DNA of 64,000 bases from NCBI GenBank assembly GCA_011634665.1, contig WAEK01000009.1:1541501-1605500 (forward strand). The letters run 5' to 3'. The DNA comes from Mortierella sp. BCC40632. Lineage: Eukaryota; Mortierellomycota; Mortierellomycetes; Mortierellales; Mortierellaceae. Shown piece by piece: positions 36,720-46,087 of this stretch. The notes below the pieces were generated by a model. That model saw only the letters and a list, made by a program, of their open reading frames with translations. It had not been told where the DNA came from and ran no database searches. How positions within the stretch are numbered: position 1 is the first letter of the stretch; the number at the start of each line of letters is the position of its first letter. A program made the position numbers and the translations under genes.

Positions 36720-36825
36720 TCGATTCGATTCGCTCTCGCATGGTTACACGCAGGATGAAAGCACCCCTTAAAGGTCGAGAGCGAATGCGAGAGCGAAGCG
36801 GAAATTTTAGACCTGAGGAAAGCGA
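36720..36825 (-). repeat. Right terminal inverted repeat (106 bp)
   Basis: Reverse complement of the left repeat with one visible mismatch. Reads TCGATTCGATTCGCTCTC at its inner end and CCTGAGGAAAGCGA at its outer end on the plus strand. Confidence 0.9.
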
Positions 36826-36989
36826 TTCTTTTGCATGACAAGAGTTCCAATGGTCGGCGCTTGAAACAAATAGCATGGGTATCTGTAGCTGGGTGGGAGA
36901 AGGTGCCAGAGACGAGAAGGAGTTTCTAGTATGATAAATCTAGATCCTGTATGTCAGAAGCAAGATGTAGGCTGTTTTAGGGGTTGGGT

Positions 36990-37215
36990 TGTGAGAAAAT
37001 GATGTGTGAGGAAATGTGGGATCAGCAAGGAGCTTAATCACACTCGTCTTCTTCAGGTTTGAATGCGACAAACTGTCGCTTTCAAGCCTGAGGAAGACGA
37101 ATGTGGTTCTCTGCAAAGTCATGACGCAGATGTCGCTGCTCCCCTTTGCCTTGATTATGGCGTTGCTAGTCGTCATAACTGCCTTAGAGTGGTTTGCATG
37201 ACCTGCATGACCTGC
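36990..37215. repeat. Dispersed repeat, copy B (right of the Harbinger element)
   Basis: Shares GAAAATGATGTGTGAGG, CCTGAGGAAGACGA and GCATGACCT blocks with copy A at 32453-32720, in the same orientation. Its centre is a near-perfect foldback (37044-37100), and its end has two tandem CCTGCATGA units. Boundaries are approximate. Confidence 0.5.
37044..37100. repeat. 57-bp foldback (palindromic) element
   Basis: Two 27-bp arms, TCGTCTTCTTCAGG...GCGACA and TGTCGCTTTC...GAAGACGA, separated by three bases. By eye 24 of 27 positions pair. The outer arm sequence resembles the end of the Harbinger TIR (CCTGAGGAAAGCGA versus CCTGAGGAAGACGA). Confidence 0.85.
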
Positions 37216-37494
37216 ATAGCCTTCCCAACCTAAAAAGTTATTCCGTGGATTCCGTCACGTAACACTCGCAAGCAGAGAATGAGGCAAAGTTTAGGGAAGG
37301 GCAGGGGAGTGTGTCAGGGCATGTATGGCCAAAAGAAAAAAAAAGAATGTAAACACTGTGCATGAATAGAAAGACCAGATCCCTTCGAGATTGCCAGTAA
37401 CCAGTTGATGAGCTTTGGTAAATCTCAGTCGGTCTAGCGGATCTTGTCTGTATGTTATGTATCAGCTGTATCCAGGTGTCATTTTTCACAGCAA

Positions 37495-37502
37495 TATAAA
37501 TA
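37495..37502 (+). promoter_or_regulatory. TATA box of the small secreted protein gene
   Basis: TATAAATA, 115 bp upstream of the ATG at 37617. The leader between them is CT-rich and includes a near-duplicate CACCTCACA(A/G)CCTTT motif, a composition common in strongly expressed fungal genes. Confidence 0.6.
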
Positions 37503-37616
37503 CAACGCGACATTTGTACCGAGTAAAGGCTGATTTCTCTCAGCTTCACCTCACAACCTTTCTCTCTCGAATCCACCTCACAGCCTTTTCTCACAAATTC
37601 ATACATCCTATTCATA

Positions 37617-37874
37617 ATGCAGTTCAAGTGCTTGCTTATTCTCGTCGCTCTTTCAAGCCTCGCAGCCGCCGCGTGCGACCGAGACAACTACCAACGCGCT
37701 GGTAGGGGCCGTGGTAGACTTTCGGGCTTCGAAGCTGACTTTTGCGACCGCGAGGGTTATCACTGCGTTGGCAGGGGTTGCGGTGAGCCTTCCTCCTGCT
37801 GCGGTGGACTCCGTTGCATGCTCGACGACGGTGACTGTGCAGGCAACGGCCGCATTGGCACGTGCGTTCGGTAG
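37617..37874 (+). CDS. Small cysteine-rich secreted protein
   Basis: Single exon, 85 aa. The first 18-19 residues form a clear signal peptide (MQFKCLLILVALSSLAAAA). The mature part of about 66 residues has nine cysteines, with a C-x6-C-x4-C-x5-CC-x4-C-x6-C-x8-C arrangement in its second half, including an adjacent CC pair. That pattern recalls knottin-like or other disulfide-stabilised folds, but the exact fold cannot be named. Gly- and Arg-rich segments (RAGRGRGR) occur between the first two cysteines. A TATA box, a CT-rich leader and a polyadenylation signal about 150 bp downstream support a real gene. Such proteins in fungi are often apoplastic effectors, defence peptides or wall-associated factors; none of these roles is shown here. 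The gene lies about 0.8 kb from the Harbinger element. Confidence 0.8.
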   Translation: MQFKCLLILVALSSLAAAACDRDNYQRAGRGRGRLSGFEADFCDREGYHCVGRGCGEPSSCCGGLRCMLDDGDCAGNGRIGTCVR

Positions 37875-38022
37875 ATCCGTCCTGGTACAATTGATCGGTA
37901 TCCCCCCCCCCTTCCCTTCTCCAAACTCCTTTCAAGAAACTGTCCTTTGACCCAGGGACTTACTCCAAGGATTTTATATAAATATCGACAGAGCATCCCC
38001 CTCTTCTGAAAAAAAATGCTTG

Positions 38023-38028
38023 AATAAA
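38023..38028 (+). terminator. Polyadenylation signal AATAAA
   Basis: Canonical AATAAA about 150 bp downstream of the stop codon of the small secreted protein gene. Confidence 0.55.
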
Positions 38029-39978
38029 CAGCTTTCATTTAGCTGATTCTTGATTCAAGTACTACTCTGGATGTCAGCAGTATGAGCTGTAGAGCCGAGA
38101 TGGATGTCTCTTTTATTTTTATCTACCAGAGCTATCCACAGTGCAAGCAAACGCTTACTTTGAGACCATCAGTCCAAAGGGACAAGGTTTTGTCATAAAT
38201 AGGTAGTCACAAAATCATCAGGCTTTTCCAAGGCCCACATGGCTACAGCAGGCCAAGTTAATGTTGCGTCAGTTACAATGAAGAAAAGTGAGTATCGGTT
38301 AAAGAAGAACAGGAATAGCAAGGTCAATGAAGTACTGAAGAGTCTCGCAACAAAGCAGTCTAGAGATAGCGCAGTGAATTGCAGAAATGCATGCAGCATT
38401 CCAAGTGCAAAGAGATGCAAGGAACGACCTAAGGCCTTTGAGTGCTTTAAGCCTCGACTCAAAGAGTTGCACCACCAGCGGCAGCGAACAAAAAGGACAC
38501 GGACAAAGATTGCGGTGGGCTAGAGACGGCACGTACTGAAGCACGCTTTAACATTCAACGATAAGCAAGAGGAATAGGCAGCAGATGAAGGGACTGAGGC
38601 GGATGTGAGTTTGGTAAGCATACGGGATGTTCCAATGATGAGTACAAAGGCAACTGAGCCTGATTCCTATAGTAAGAGTGGGAGCAAAAAAAAACCATTT
38701 ATTTCTATGTGAGTGTCCCGATTTGCTTCCCGAAAAGCAAAACTAGCGGCATCGCTGAAGCTATAAAGCGGTAGTAAGGGGAAACGACAGAACAGCTTCA
38801 TCGTTCCTCTCACTTTTCCTGTTAGTTTATTGGAAAAGTGTCCGAGACTTACTCCTTGATGCCACCGCGGTGCTAATCGCTCAATAAAGAGTTTGTATGC
38901 TTCAACCCTGTGCCGCAATAGATAATCGGTGAACTTTCCTCATCTTCCAATTGTTCACAACCCATGTAACATAGGGACAAGAGATCAGTCGTAGATATCC
39001 TTCGGTGGAAAATGCTTCAGATGGTATAAAGCTCTTGTCGCTGTCGCTTAGAATCTGGGTTTCATCTAAAAACCAGTCGCATCATAGCTTTGATATGCCA
39101 CATTGAGAAATTGGTATAACCGTAGGCAGAAAGCAACACTCAACTCGACACGACTTTGAATGATCTTGATCCGAACAAACACATGTTCCCCTAATAAAGG
39201 GCCTACATCACTTATCGCCTAATTTCTCTTGCATATCTCTGACATACCAACTGCAGCTGTTGCTGTGCAAGAGCGAACTGTAAATTTGTCGAACAGCATA
39301 TCAGTGTAGTCCTTGGGAATTTCGAAAACTGCACCGCCCAAAGTGCTTTGGATTTGGAGGTCGTGACAAAGGTACTAAGGTTATTTGACTACCAATCCTT
39401 CTGACTGTGGTATGTCTCTAAGTTAATGCGGAGGCACAATTACAGGCTAATATGGACCAAGTTGAGTAGATGACTATAATATTGGCTGAGCAGCCCTTTA
39501 GACCGGAGCCAGAACTCTGAATCCAGCAAAAGGTGTTAGCGCTCTCAGGCCGGTGCTCAAGTAATTAGTTGATCGTGGCCAATATCTCGAATTATGTACA
39601 AAATTGGGGGGAGGGGAGAAGTGGTCTCGGAGACTCTAACAAGTTGTCGACTGGAAAGAGCCGTTGAACTCATCGCCAAGGATTTGCGCTTCACCATGAA
39701 TCACAAGGAGCCTGGTGTCATCCTCAATCTTTGGCAGGTATCCGCGTCCAAAAAGGCGATCCTTTGTATCCTCGTTCGCAGCAGCGTCAGTAGAAGTTCA
39801 CACACGCTGGCAAGTTGGGAGGTGGCTTATGTTGATACACTCATTTTTTCCTATGGTAGGACACTCTGTTGTTAATTCCAATCATAAACACCTCCTTCCC
39901 TCTCTCTCCACATTGGTCACTCCTTCGTAGCCTCCATTCCGCTTGTTGTCTTTGTTCCTCTTGAAATCTTACGGCACA
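38029..39978. other. Intergenic region, no supported gene
   Basis: A plus-strand frame at 38239-38523 encodes a 94-residue very basic peptide with ATG start and several Cys, but no family resemblance, no signal peptide and no clear transcription signals; it may be a small gene or chance. The rest shows only short frames. The last 120 bp before 39979 are CT-rich and probably the leader of the bL21m gene. Confidence 0.45.
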
Positions 39979-40799
39979 ATGCTCCGGACACTCATTGGCG
40001 CTGTCCAGCGTCCTAGCGGTATGAGAATTGACGTTACTCTGCGAATCCTGGAAGCATTGATTGTCGGCTTGTCCACGACTTGACAGCGACGCGGACAAAC
40101 TATTCAATGAATCGAGTCACCATGCTTTCCGACAGAAACACAGGCCTAATCTCTCAGACCAACCTCATGGCCTCCTGACAATACCCTTGATCCCATTCCC
40201 AACTTTTAGCAAACCTCCCTTCCATCACCAGGCTTTTCTCCACTACCGCTTCAGCCTTCCAAGGTAAGAGTTGTTTTTGGAAAAAAAAAGGAGGCACGCG
40301 GCTTTTGGCGGATAACTTTCTAAACTCATTGCATGATACGACACTCGGATTTATCACTTGACTAGCCTCAGCAACGACACCACTGTCCACAGCAGCACCG
40401 ACCTCGGGATCAACACCCTCAGAAACCGGCCCTTCTTCTCTCGTTGACTTGCTCCGCGACCAGAACCGTTACTATGCCGTTGCCGAGATCAAAAATCGCC
40501 CCTATCTGATCACAAAGAACGACATTATTGTCCTCGATCGTCTCAAGGATGTTCAGCTTGGAGATATTATTGAGCTAAACCAGATCAAAGAGCTTGGATC
40601 AAAGGACTATGCGATCAAGGGACAACCATACATTTCTCCCGAATACTTTTCCATTAAGGCCACCGTCATTGAACACTCTAAAGGCAAAATCGTCGAGACA
40701 TTCAAGAAGAAGAGGAGAAAGCACTTCCAGCGTCGGTACCATATCAAGCCAATGCACACCCTCCTCCGTGTCAGTGAGCTCGAAGTCAAGGCGCAATAA
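39979..40799 (+). CDS. MRPL49: Mitochondrial large-subunit ribosomal protein bL21m
   Basis: Exons 39979-40018, 40210-40263 and 40366-40799 (528 nt, 175 aa). bL21 binds 23S-type rRNA in the large subunit; the mitochondrial form (yeast MRPL49, human MRPL21) is imported. The first two short exons encode a basic, Ser/Thr-rich presequence (MLRTLIGAVQRPS, then ITRLFSTTASAF), which contains the sort of Arg/Phe/Ser motif cut by mitochondrial processing peptidase. The mature domain runs from YYAVAEIKNRPYLITKNDII through LGDIIELNQI and VIEHSKGKIVETFKKKRRK to the C-terminal KKRRKHFQRRYHIKPMHTLL, the RNA-binding signature of the family. Introns are 191 and 102 bp. The stop and an AATAAA 125 bp later mark the 3' end. 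It converges on the MARVEL-like gene. Confidence 0.92.
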
Positions 40800-40925
40800 A
40801 GGACTTTATTTTTACAGCATCTCCACCATTTCAAACTCGACTCTTTTTTTTTTGTTCCAGTATTCTGGCAGGACGTATAGACGAGCATACAACAACGCTC
40901 CCTCTCTTTTATTATTGCGGCATCC

Positions 40926-40931
40926 AATAAA
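40926..40931 (+). terminator. Polyadenylation signal AATAAA of bL21m gene
   Basis: AATAAA in CCAATAAATTAC, about 125 bp after the bL21m stop and about 170 bp before the convergent gene's stop. Confidence 0.5.
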
Positions 40932-41099
40932 TTACATTTTTATCGAGAACATTTCTTCAGGAGAAGAAGGAAAATCGCTTCTGGAACTACACGAAGAGAA
41001 AATTCCATTTGGCATTGATCAGAGCTTTGGTTCCTGGAAAAGTCTCCCTTAGCAGGACTATAAACACAGTTTTCGAAGAAAGGGTGGGGGTAGGGAATG

Positions 41100-43985
41100 C
41101 TACCACCAGGCTTTGTTTTTCTTTCCTGCACCTCCTGCACCTCCTGGGCCGTAGCCAGGATACCCAGGAGGCATATACCCAGGAGGATAACCTCCAGGGA
41201 AAGCACCCGGAAGTCCTCCGTGACCTTTTCCTCCGCCGTCAGGTAGTTTACCGCCACTACCCATATTGGGCATGGCCTGTCCCCCAGGCAATCCCGCTGG
41301 GTTATCTTGCGGGGTGTGAGGAATTCTGTCCCAGCCTGGAGGCGGGGGTTTGATCAGCGGACCCTTGAAAAACTTTGGTCGACCAAAAGACCCCCAGATA
41401 TCCCAAGCAAGGGCCCCGAGGAAGCTTACAAATGCAAGAATTGCAAGGAAGATGCTTGTGTTGTACATGTCGCACCTAATGAGCGAGGATAGGCACATTA
41501 GGACCAGACATAACTCAGTCTATCAGGCCTAGTGAATATACTAAATACCAATTGTCGGTGCGCGCTAAAGCTATACGTACCATCCATTCTGACCACCAAC
41601 AGCACAAGGAAACTTGGAAACACAGATAAAAATGTCGACGAACCATGCTATAGTCATGACTATATCAATCCCGATGAGAATAAAACGCTTCATCTTTGGT
41701 TTTCGTTGGAGTTTCCGACGGAAGTAGTGGATAACAAAGCCAATGCAGACAAGGATAGACAGGACTGTGATCACATAGTGGAACGCTAGACCTGCAGAGG
41801 ATGTGAATGGAGATGAAGATTTGGAAACCTATTGTCCAAAAAGAGAGGATGGATTATCAGTCTTGCTGAACAGTGAAATCTGTTGGTCTTCTAGTTCCCA
41901 ACCAGGCTCTAATGTAGTGAAAAAGGTCCGAATACTTACCGGAGCAGCTGCTACTAAGAAGAGCACGACAAGGAGACTACATCCAAGGCTTATCAGACGT
42001 AGAATAAGCCGTCTCTTATTAGGCGGCTTAGGCAAGTCGAGCGCTGTTGCCTCCTCATCCACGGCGGTTGTGGGTGTCGAGGTATCTCGACCATCTGCAC
42101 GATTGGCAGCTCCTTCAGACGTTCTAGAGGATTTCTCAGAGCTCTCCTGAGTTTTCTTTATCTTGTTGACTCCACCGCTTCCTGTGATAGACCCTGGGGC
42201 GAGCGTCGATTCGACCTCATCTTCGATATCAACATCGTCTGGGCCTCCTGCCGGATAGCCAATGTAGCTAACTTTTCTCGCACCCCGTCCTCCTCCGGCA
42301 CTCGATAGATCATACTCATATTCTTGAGCCAAATGGCTATGTCGAAATCGATCCAGCTCATACGACTCGAGTTGATGATCCCAATACCGACCATTCCCGT
42401 CCATGCTAGCCCTGTTGCGTTGAACACCATGGAACTGAGATTGGCTCATCATGGCTGCTCTTTCCTGGGAATCATAATAGCCACCACCGTAGCTTCCACG
42501 CGTAGGTGATACCAGGATATAGTCTCCCGAGTCCATCGACATCCGATAGTGCGGTCGTCCCCCTCCGGGTGGCAGCACACCTGGAAGAACCATTGGGTCA
42601 TACCCATCCCGATCACTCGCTCGTCTTGCTCGTCCATTAACACGGTGATCATCGAGTCCCTGACTAGTACTGGCCTCTCGACTATTGTTTGCGGCAACCC
42701 ATTCTTTGGCTCTAGCAAGTCGGTCTCTGGTCACGGGTGGTTTCGAGTTGGAGGCGACACCAGCGCCATTCGAGGTAGGGCTTGTTACGATCGAAGTAGT
42801 TTCTTCGTCTCGATGTTCACCTACAGATGCATTCATGACTTGATTCAAACCAGAGTGTCGTCTCGCCCCACCGACACCACCTCCGATCGCATCACGTCGC
42901 CGACGATCTGCTTCAATTTGTTCTCGAGTCCGATGTCGACTCGGGCCGTGTCCTCCATATTCCGAGTCACTTGTGAGGCTGAGTGGTCTGGACCGTTGTT
43001 GCTGGTGGGAAGGAGAGGGTCGACGATGTGCGGGTGGAGGATACCGACCTGGCGAAGAGGATCGGGAATAGCCCGAAATTGGAGGTGGAGGATCATAGCC
43101 TAGGAAGGGGCGTGCCTGATCCGGATGAAAATCGCCTCCACTCGCACGAGGCGAATCGTCGGGCCAATAAGATCCTGAGTGTCGATGTTCTTGACCAGGT
43201 GGTGGAGGGGGTGAGAGAGAATGAAGTCGTGTTCCAGTGGCATCTTTGGAACGGCGAGGTCTACTACCTGGAGATGTGACTTCATCCATTTGTCCACTCT
43301 TGGTCTGTATTTGTTCTCGACCTCGTCTTTGAGCCTCGCAAGAGGAGTAGTAACCTTGGGTGTCGACTCTATCCATGTCTCTCTCGATAAGAAGTCGTGA
43401 TCCTGAACCAGAGGCCGATCCAGGACTATGGTTAATCATGCCGCTTCCTCTTCCTGGAACCTTGGTCTCGATGCGTAGTTGCTGACGTCGTTCATGTTCT
43501 CGTTCCCGTTCGAAGTGGTCGACACTCTGGCGGGTCTTGCTTGAGACAGGGCCCTTTTGTTCGTCTATCTCTAGGTCAATCCTCTGTTCCGATTCCCGTT
43601 CCCGGTAGATGGACGAGGAGGCTGCTTCTACATTAGAAGAAGCAAAGGCGTTGGAGCGACTTTTCCCTCCAGGTTGCATAGGGTCCAGGGGGAAGGGGTT
43701 TGGGTTGTAGATGGAATTGGGTCGGTGAGGCTGTGGAGTGATCGAGATAGACTCGAAGGATTCGATGGATGTAACAGATCGAAGGACTTTTTTGTTATGG
43801 TGTGCTTTTTTCTTTTGGATTTCCTTTTCTTGTCTCTTTGCTTTGCTGTTGAGGATTGTAGAGGTATCATGCGTAGGACTGAGAGGAGAGACTAAGGAGG
43901 GGTCCTGGTTACTGTTGCTGTTACTGTTAGTTTGGAGTTGCGCTGGTTGGGGCTCCTTGTTCGTGGTGCCAAACTTTTTGAACAT
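41100..43985 (-). CDS. Four-TM MARVEL-like membrane protein with long disordered N-terminus
   Basis: Exons on the minus strand: 43985-41940, 41828-41581, 41475-41100 (2670 nt, 889 aa). Residues 1-650 are disordered, rich in Ser, Arg, Pro, Gly and Gln, with many RS/SP and acidic patches, and start MFKKFGTTNKEP. Four hydrophobic segments follow: about 660-682 (LISLGCSLLVVLFLVAAAP, after a basic KRRLILR stretch), 695-717 (FHYVITVLSILVCIGFVIHY), 728-750 (ILIGIDIVMTIAWFVDIFI) and 770-790 (IFLAILAFVSFLGALAW). Spacing and size resemble MARVEL/Nce102-type tetraspan proteins, which act in membrane microdomains, but this is a topology argument only. Introns split the bundle after TM1 and between TM3 and TM4. 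The tail is Pro/Gly-rich (GGYPPGYMPPGYPGYGPGG). The start is the first ATG; upstream in-frame sequence lacks one. Confidence 0.8.
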
Positions 43986-45037
43986 GTCTGCTTCAGATAC
44001 AGTGGAAGAGGTAGAAAGCGAGCGACTACAGAGATGGAAGAGTGGAGATTGAGAGAGATGGATTGAAAGGGACTGAAGTGCTAGTGACTCGAAGAGATAC
44101 TTCTGGATGATGAGTTGCCTCAAGTTGGTGTGTGAGGATGTGGTCAAGAGAATAAAAATAACAAGGGACGAAGAGAAATGCTATGATGACCAGAGGAGAA
44201 CCAGGCTCAAGAATAATAGCTTGCTGGAAAAAGAAAAAATGAATCCAGCTTTTGAAATGGAAAAGGACTTTGTCGAGAGCATCAGGCAGCAAAGGTCAAT
44301 AGCGATGGTGACAGCAGGAGCAGCATAGACCCAAAAGGGCTAGAAACGACGGGAGAGGGAAAAGAGGACAGAGGGAGTAAAAGTGCAAAATAAGGACAAG
44401 GAGCAAAACAGGTAAAGAGGGAGTAGAAAGAAAAGATTGCGTGCCGAGAAAACTGTTGGAGGAGTTGACCCTCAGGGGGAGTGAGTAAGAGACCAGTGTG
44501 CGCGTGTTTGCCCATGGTCATGGCTTTGCTCTACAGGTACTCTATTTTCTATTCACAGATGTTTGTCCAGCGTGATGTCAATGCATGGCCCCCTAAATTT
44601 TTTTACTCTTCTCTTGTTCGTCTAACATCACCCAACGTATCTCACCCACTTGCGCCCTGGGGGTGACAGGTGTGAGGCGTAGCACCCGTGGAGGCAAATG
44701 ATCGTCCCCCTTCTTCCCCTTTTTGAGGTTGCTGTCATCGCTTCTTTTTTAAAAAAAACACCGCATAGTCATCTGTTCACTCGTCTTTTGACTACCAGAT
44801 ACAAATCATTGGGATGAGGTAAATAGAGAAAGATGGAGCTTTTCAAGCAAAAGGGTCATTTTACGCACAAGCCAAGCCAAGGACGAAGTTGCCACTGGAT
44901 GATCTTGATCCTCCTTCCTCAGGAACGATCGAAAATCCACAGAAGCCATCCTCTTCGCCCAAATGGGATACTTGCTGTAGTCTCGTCTCCCTCTTTCCCT
45001 CTCTGGATTCATGCTCATGTGGGCAGACCAGAGTACC

Positions 45038-45091
<54 letters not shown>

Positions 45092-46087
45092 TTCCAGCAT
45101 CCTAGGAAGGGAGGGGGGCTTGGGTTTGGAGACCTACTGCTGAGAAGATCGCAAGGCAGTAGATCCCAAAGTCCAAGGTAGCTGAGACTGTTATCAAAAC
45201 ACCAAATACCATGGACCCACACTAGCAGCTGGTCCTGTCAAAACAGATTTACTGAGACGACTTCCACGCTCTTTTCCTCTCCCATTGCATCAAACGAGTA
45301 ACCATATACTCTCAGTCCATTTTCTATCACCATATATCGCCATCTTCTATAACAACCTTGAGACCCATATAGTAATGAATATCCTACCTAGAATACATCT
45401 CTGCTCTCTGTTAAATAGGCGATTTCTTATATAAAATGCTGAGGCTGTGTTTGGAATGCTCCACCTCCACTTGTGTCGAACGCTCTACCTGGGTCGAGAC
45501 AGAATGCTTCGAGTAAGTGACATTTCCCTACATGTAATCTAATGCGCCAGACTTTGTATCCCCAAGAGCAGCACTCAAGAGCCGCCTGGCTCACCTATCC
45601 ACTTTACTCTTAGGAATTCTCTGTGCGATTATGTCAACAACGCTAACAGGAATATTTACTATTACGTTAATGGTAGTCGATGGTAGGTAAAGAGTCGATA
45701 AACCTTGCTGACAAAAAAAAATGCCGTTTTCTATCGTCAGAACTAAAGGGAAAGAACCCCCCTCCTCTTTCTCCCTCTCCAGCAGAAAAAACCATCACTC
45801 TTCATTAACTTCATTATTCCCATGATTCCAGTGGATCTTTTTGCTCTAGAACTGCTACGCACTGACTCGCTAGTTATCTCTTTGGTTCTTTTCCTCAATG
45901 AAAAGGTTGTCAAATGAAGGAGACTCTCCACTCTATTATTCGCCAGCCATCCTAACCCTCCAGTTCTAGGGAAAGAAACGAGTAGCAAAAGAGAACCGTT
46001 TCAGGAACTAAAGCGTTTGTGGGAGAAGGCATAAGATTTATTAAGCAGGAAGTGATCGAGAAGTAAATTAGAGGAAAAGGTGAAAGC
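43986..46087. other. Intergenic region with a CT tract
   Basis: The left part is the promoter and leader of the MARVEL-like gene. A long CT microsatellite occupies about 45041-45090 and generates artefactual RERERE and LSLSLS frames. The right part (about 45700-46087) is the 3' flank of the next minus-strand gene. No gene is supported. Confidence 0.6.

Larger units (their letters stand above)
33327..36825. mobile_element. PIF/Harbinger-type DNA transposon, about 3.5 kb
   Basis: Bounded by terminal inverted repeats of 106 bp (33327-33432 and 36720-36825). Between them lie a HARBI1-like transposase gene on the plus strand and a Myb/SANT-like coiled-coil gene on the minus strand, which converge with stop codons 2 bases apart. 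A transposase plus a Myb-like second protein is the usual two-gene set of PIF/Harbinger elements, where the Myb-like partner helps DNA binding and nuclear import of the transposase. The expected 3-bp target duplication could not be identified: the left flank ends GCATAT and the right flank starts TTCTTT, so the precise ends may be off by a few bases. Both genes carry frameshifts at or next to short homopolymers. Confidence 0.88.
36826..37616. other. Intergenic region between Harbinger element and the small secreted protein gene
   Basis: Contains repeat copy B and its central foldback (listed separately), then the promoter and leader of the small secreted protein. No other gene is supported. 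Confidence 0.55.

Noticed and set aside
33321..36834. GCAT present on both flanks of the Harbinger element as a target-site duplication
   Set aside because: It lies at different distances from the two TIR ends and is not the 3-bp TWA-type duplication expected for PIF/Harbinger.
38239..38523. 94-codon basic open frame after the small secreted protein gene
   Set aside because: No family, signal peptide, promoter signal or splice context; kept only in the region note.
44861..45143. Open frames rich in RERERE or LSLSLS repeats
   Set aside because: They are translations of a CT/GA microsatellite in several frames, as are similar frames at 53579-53893, 58514-58789 and 60058-60462.
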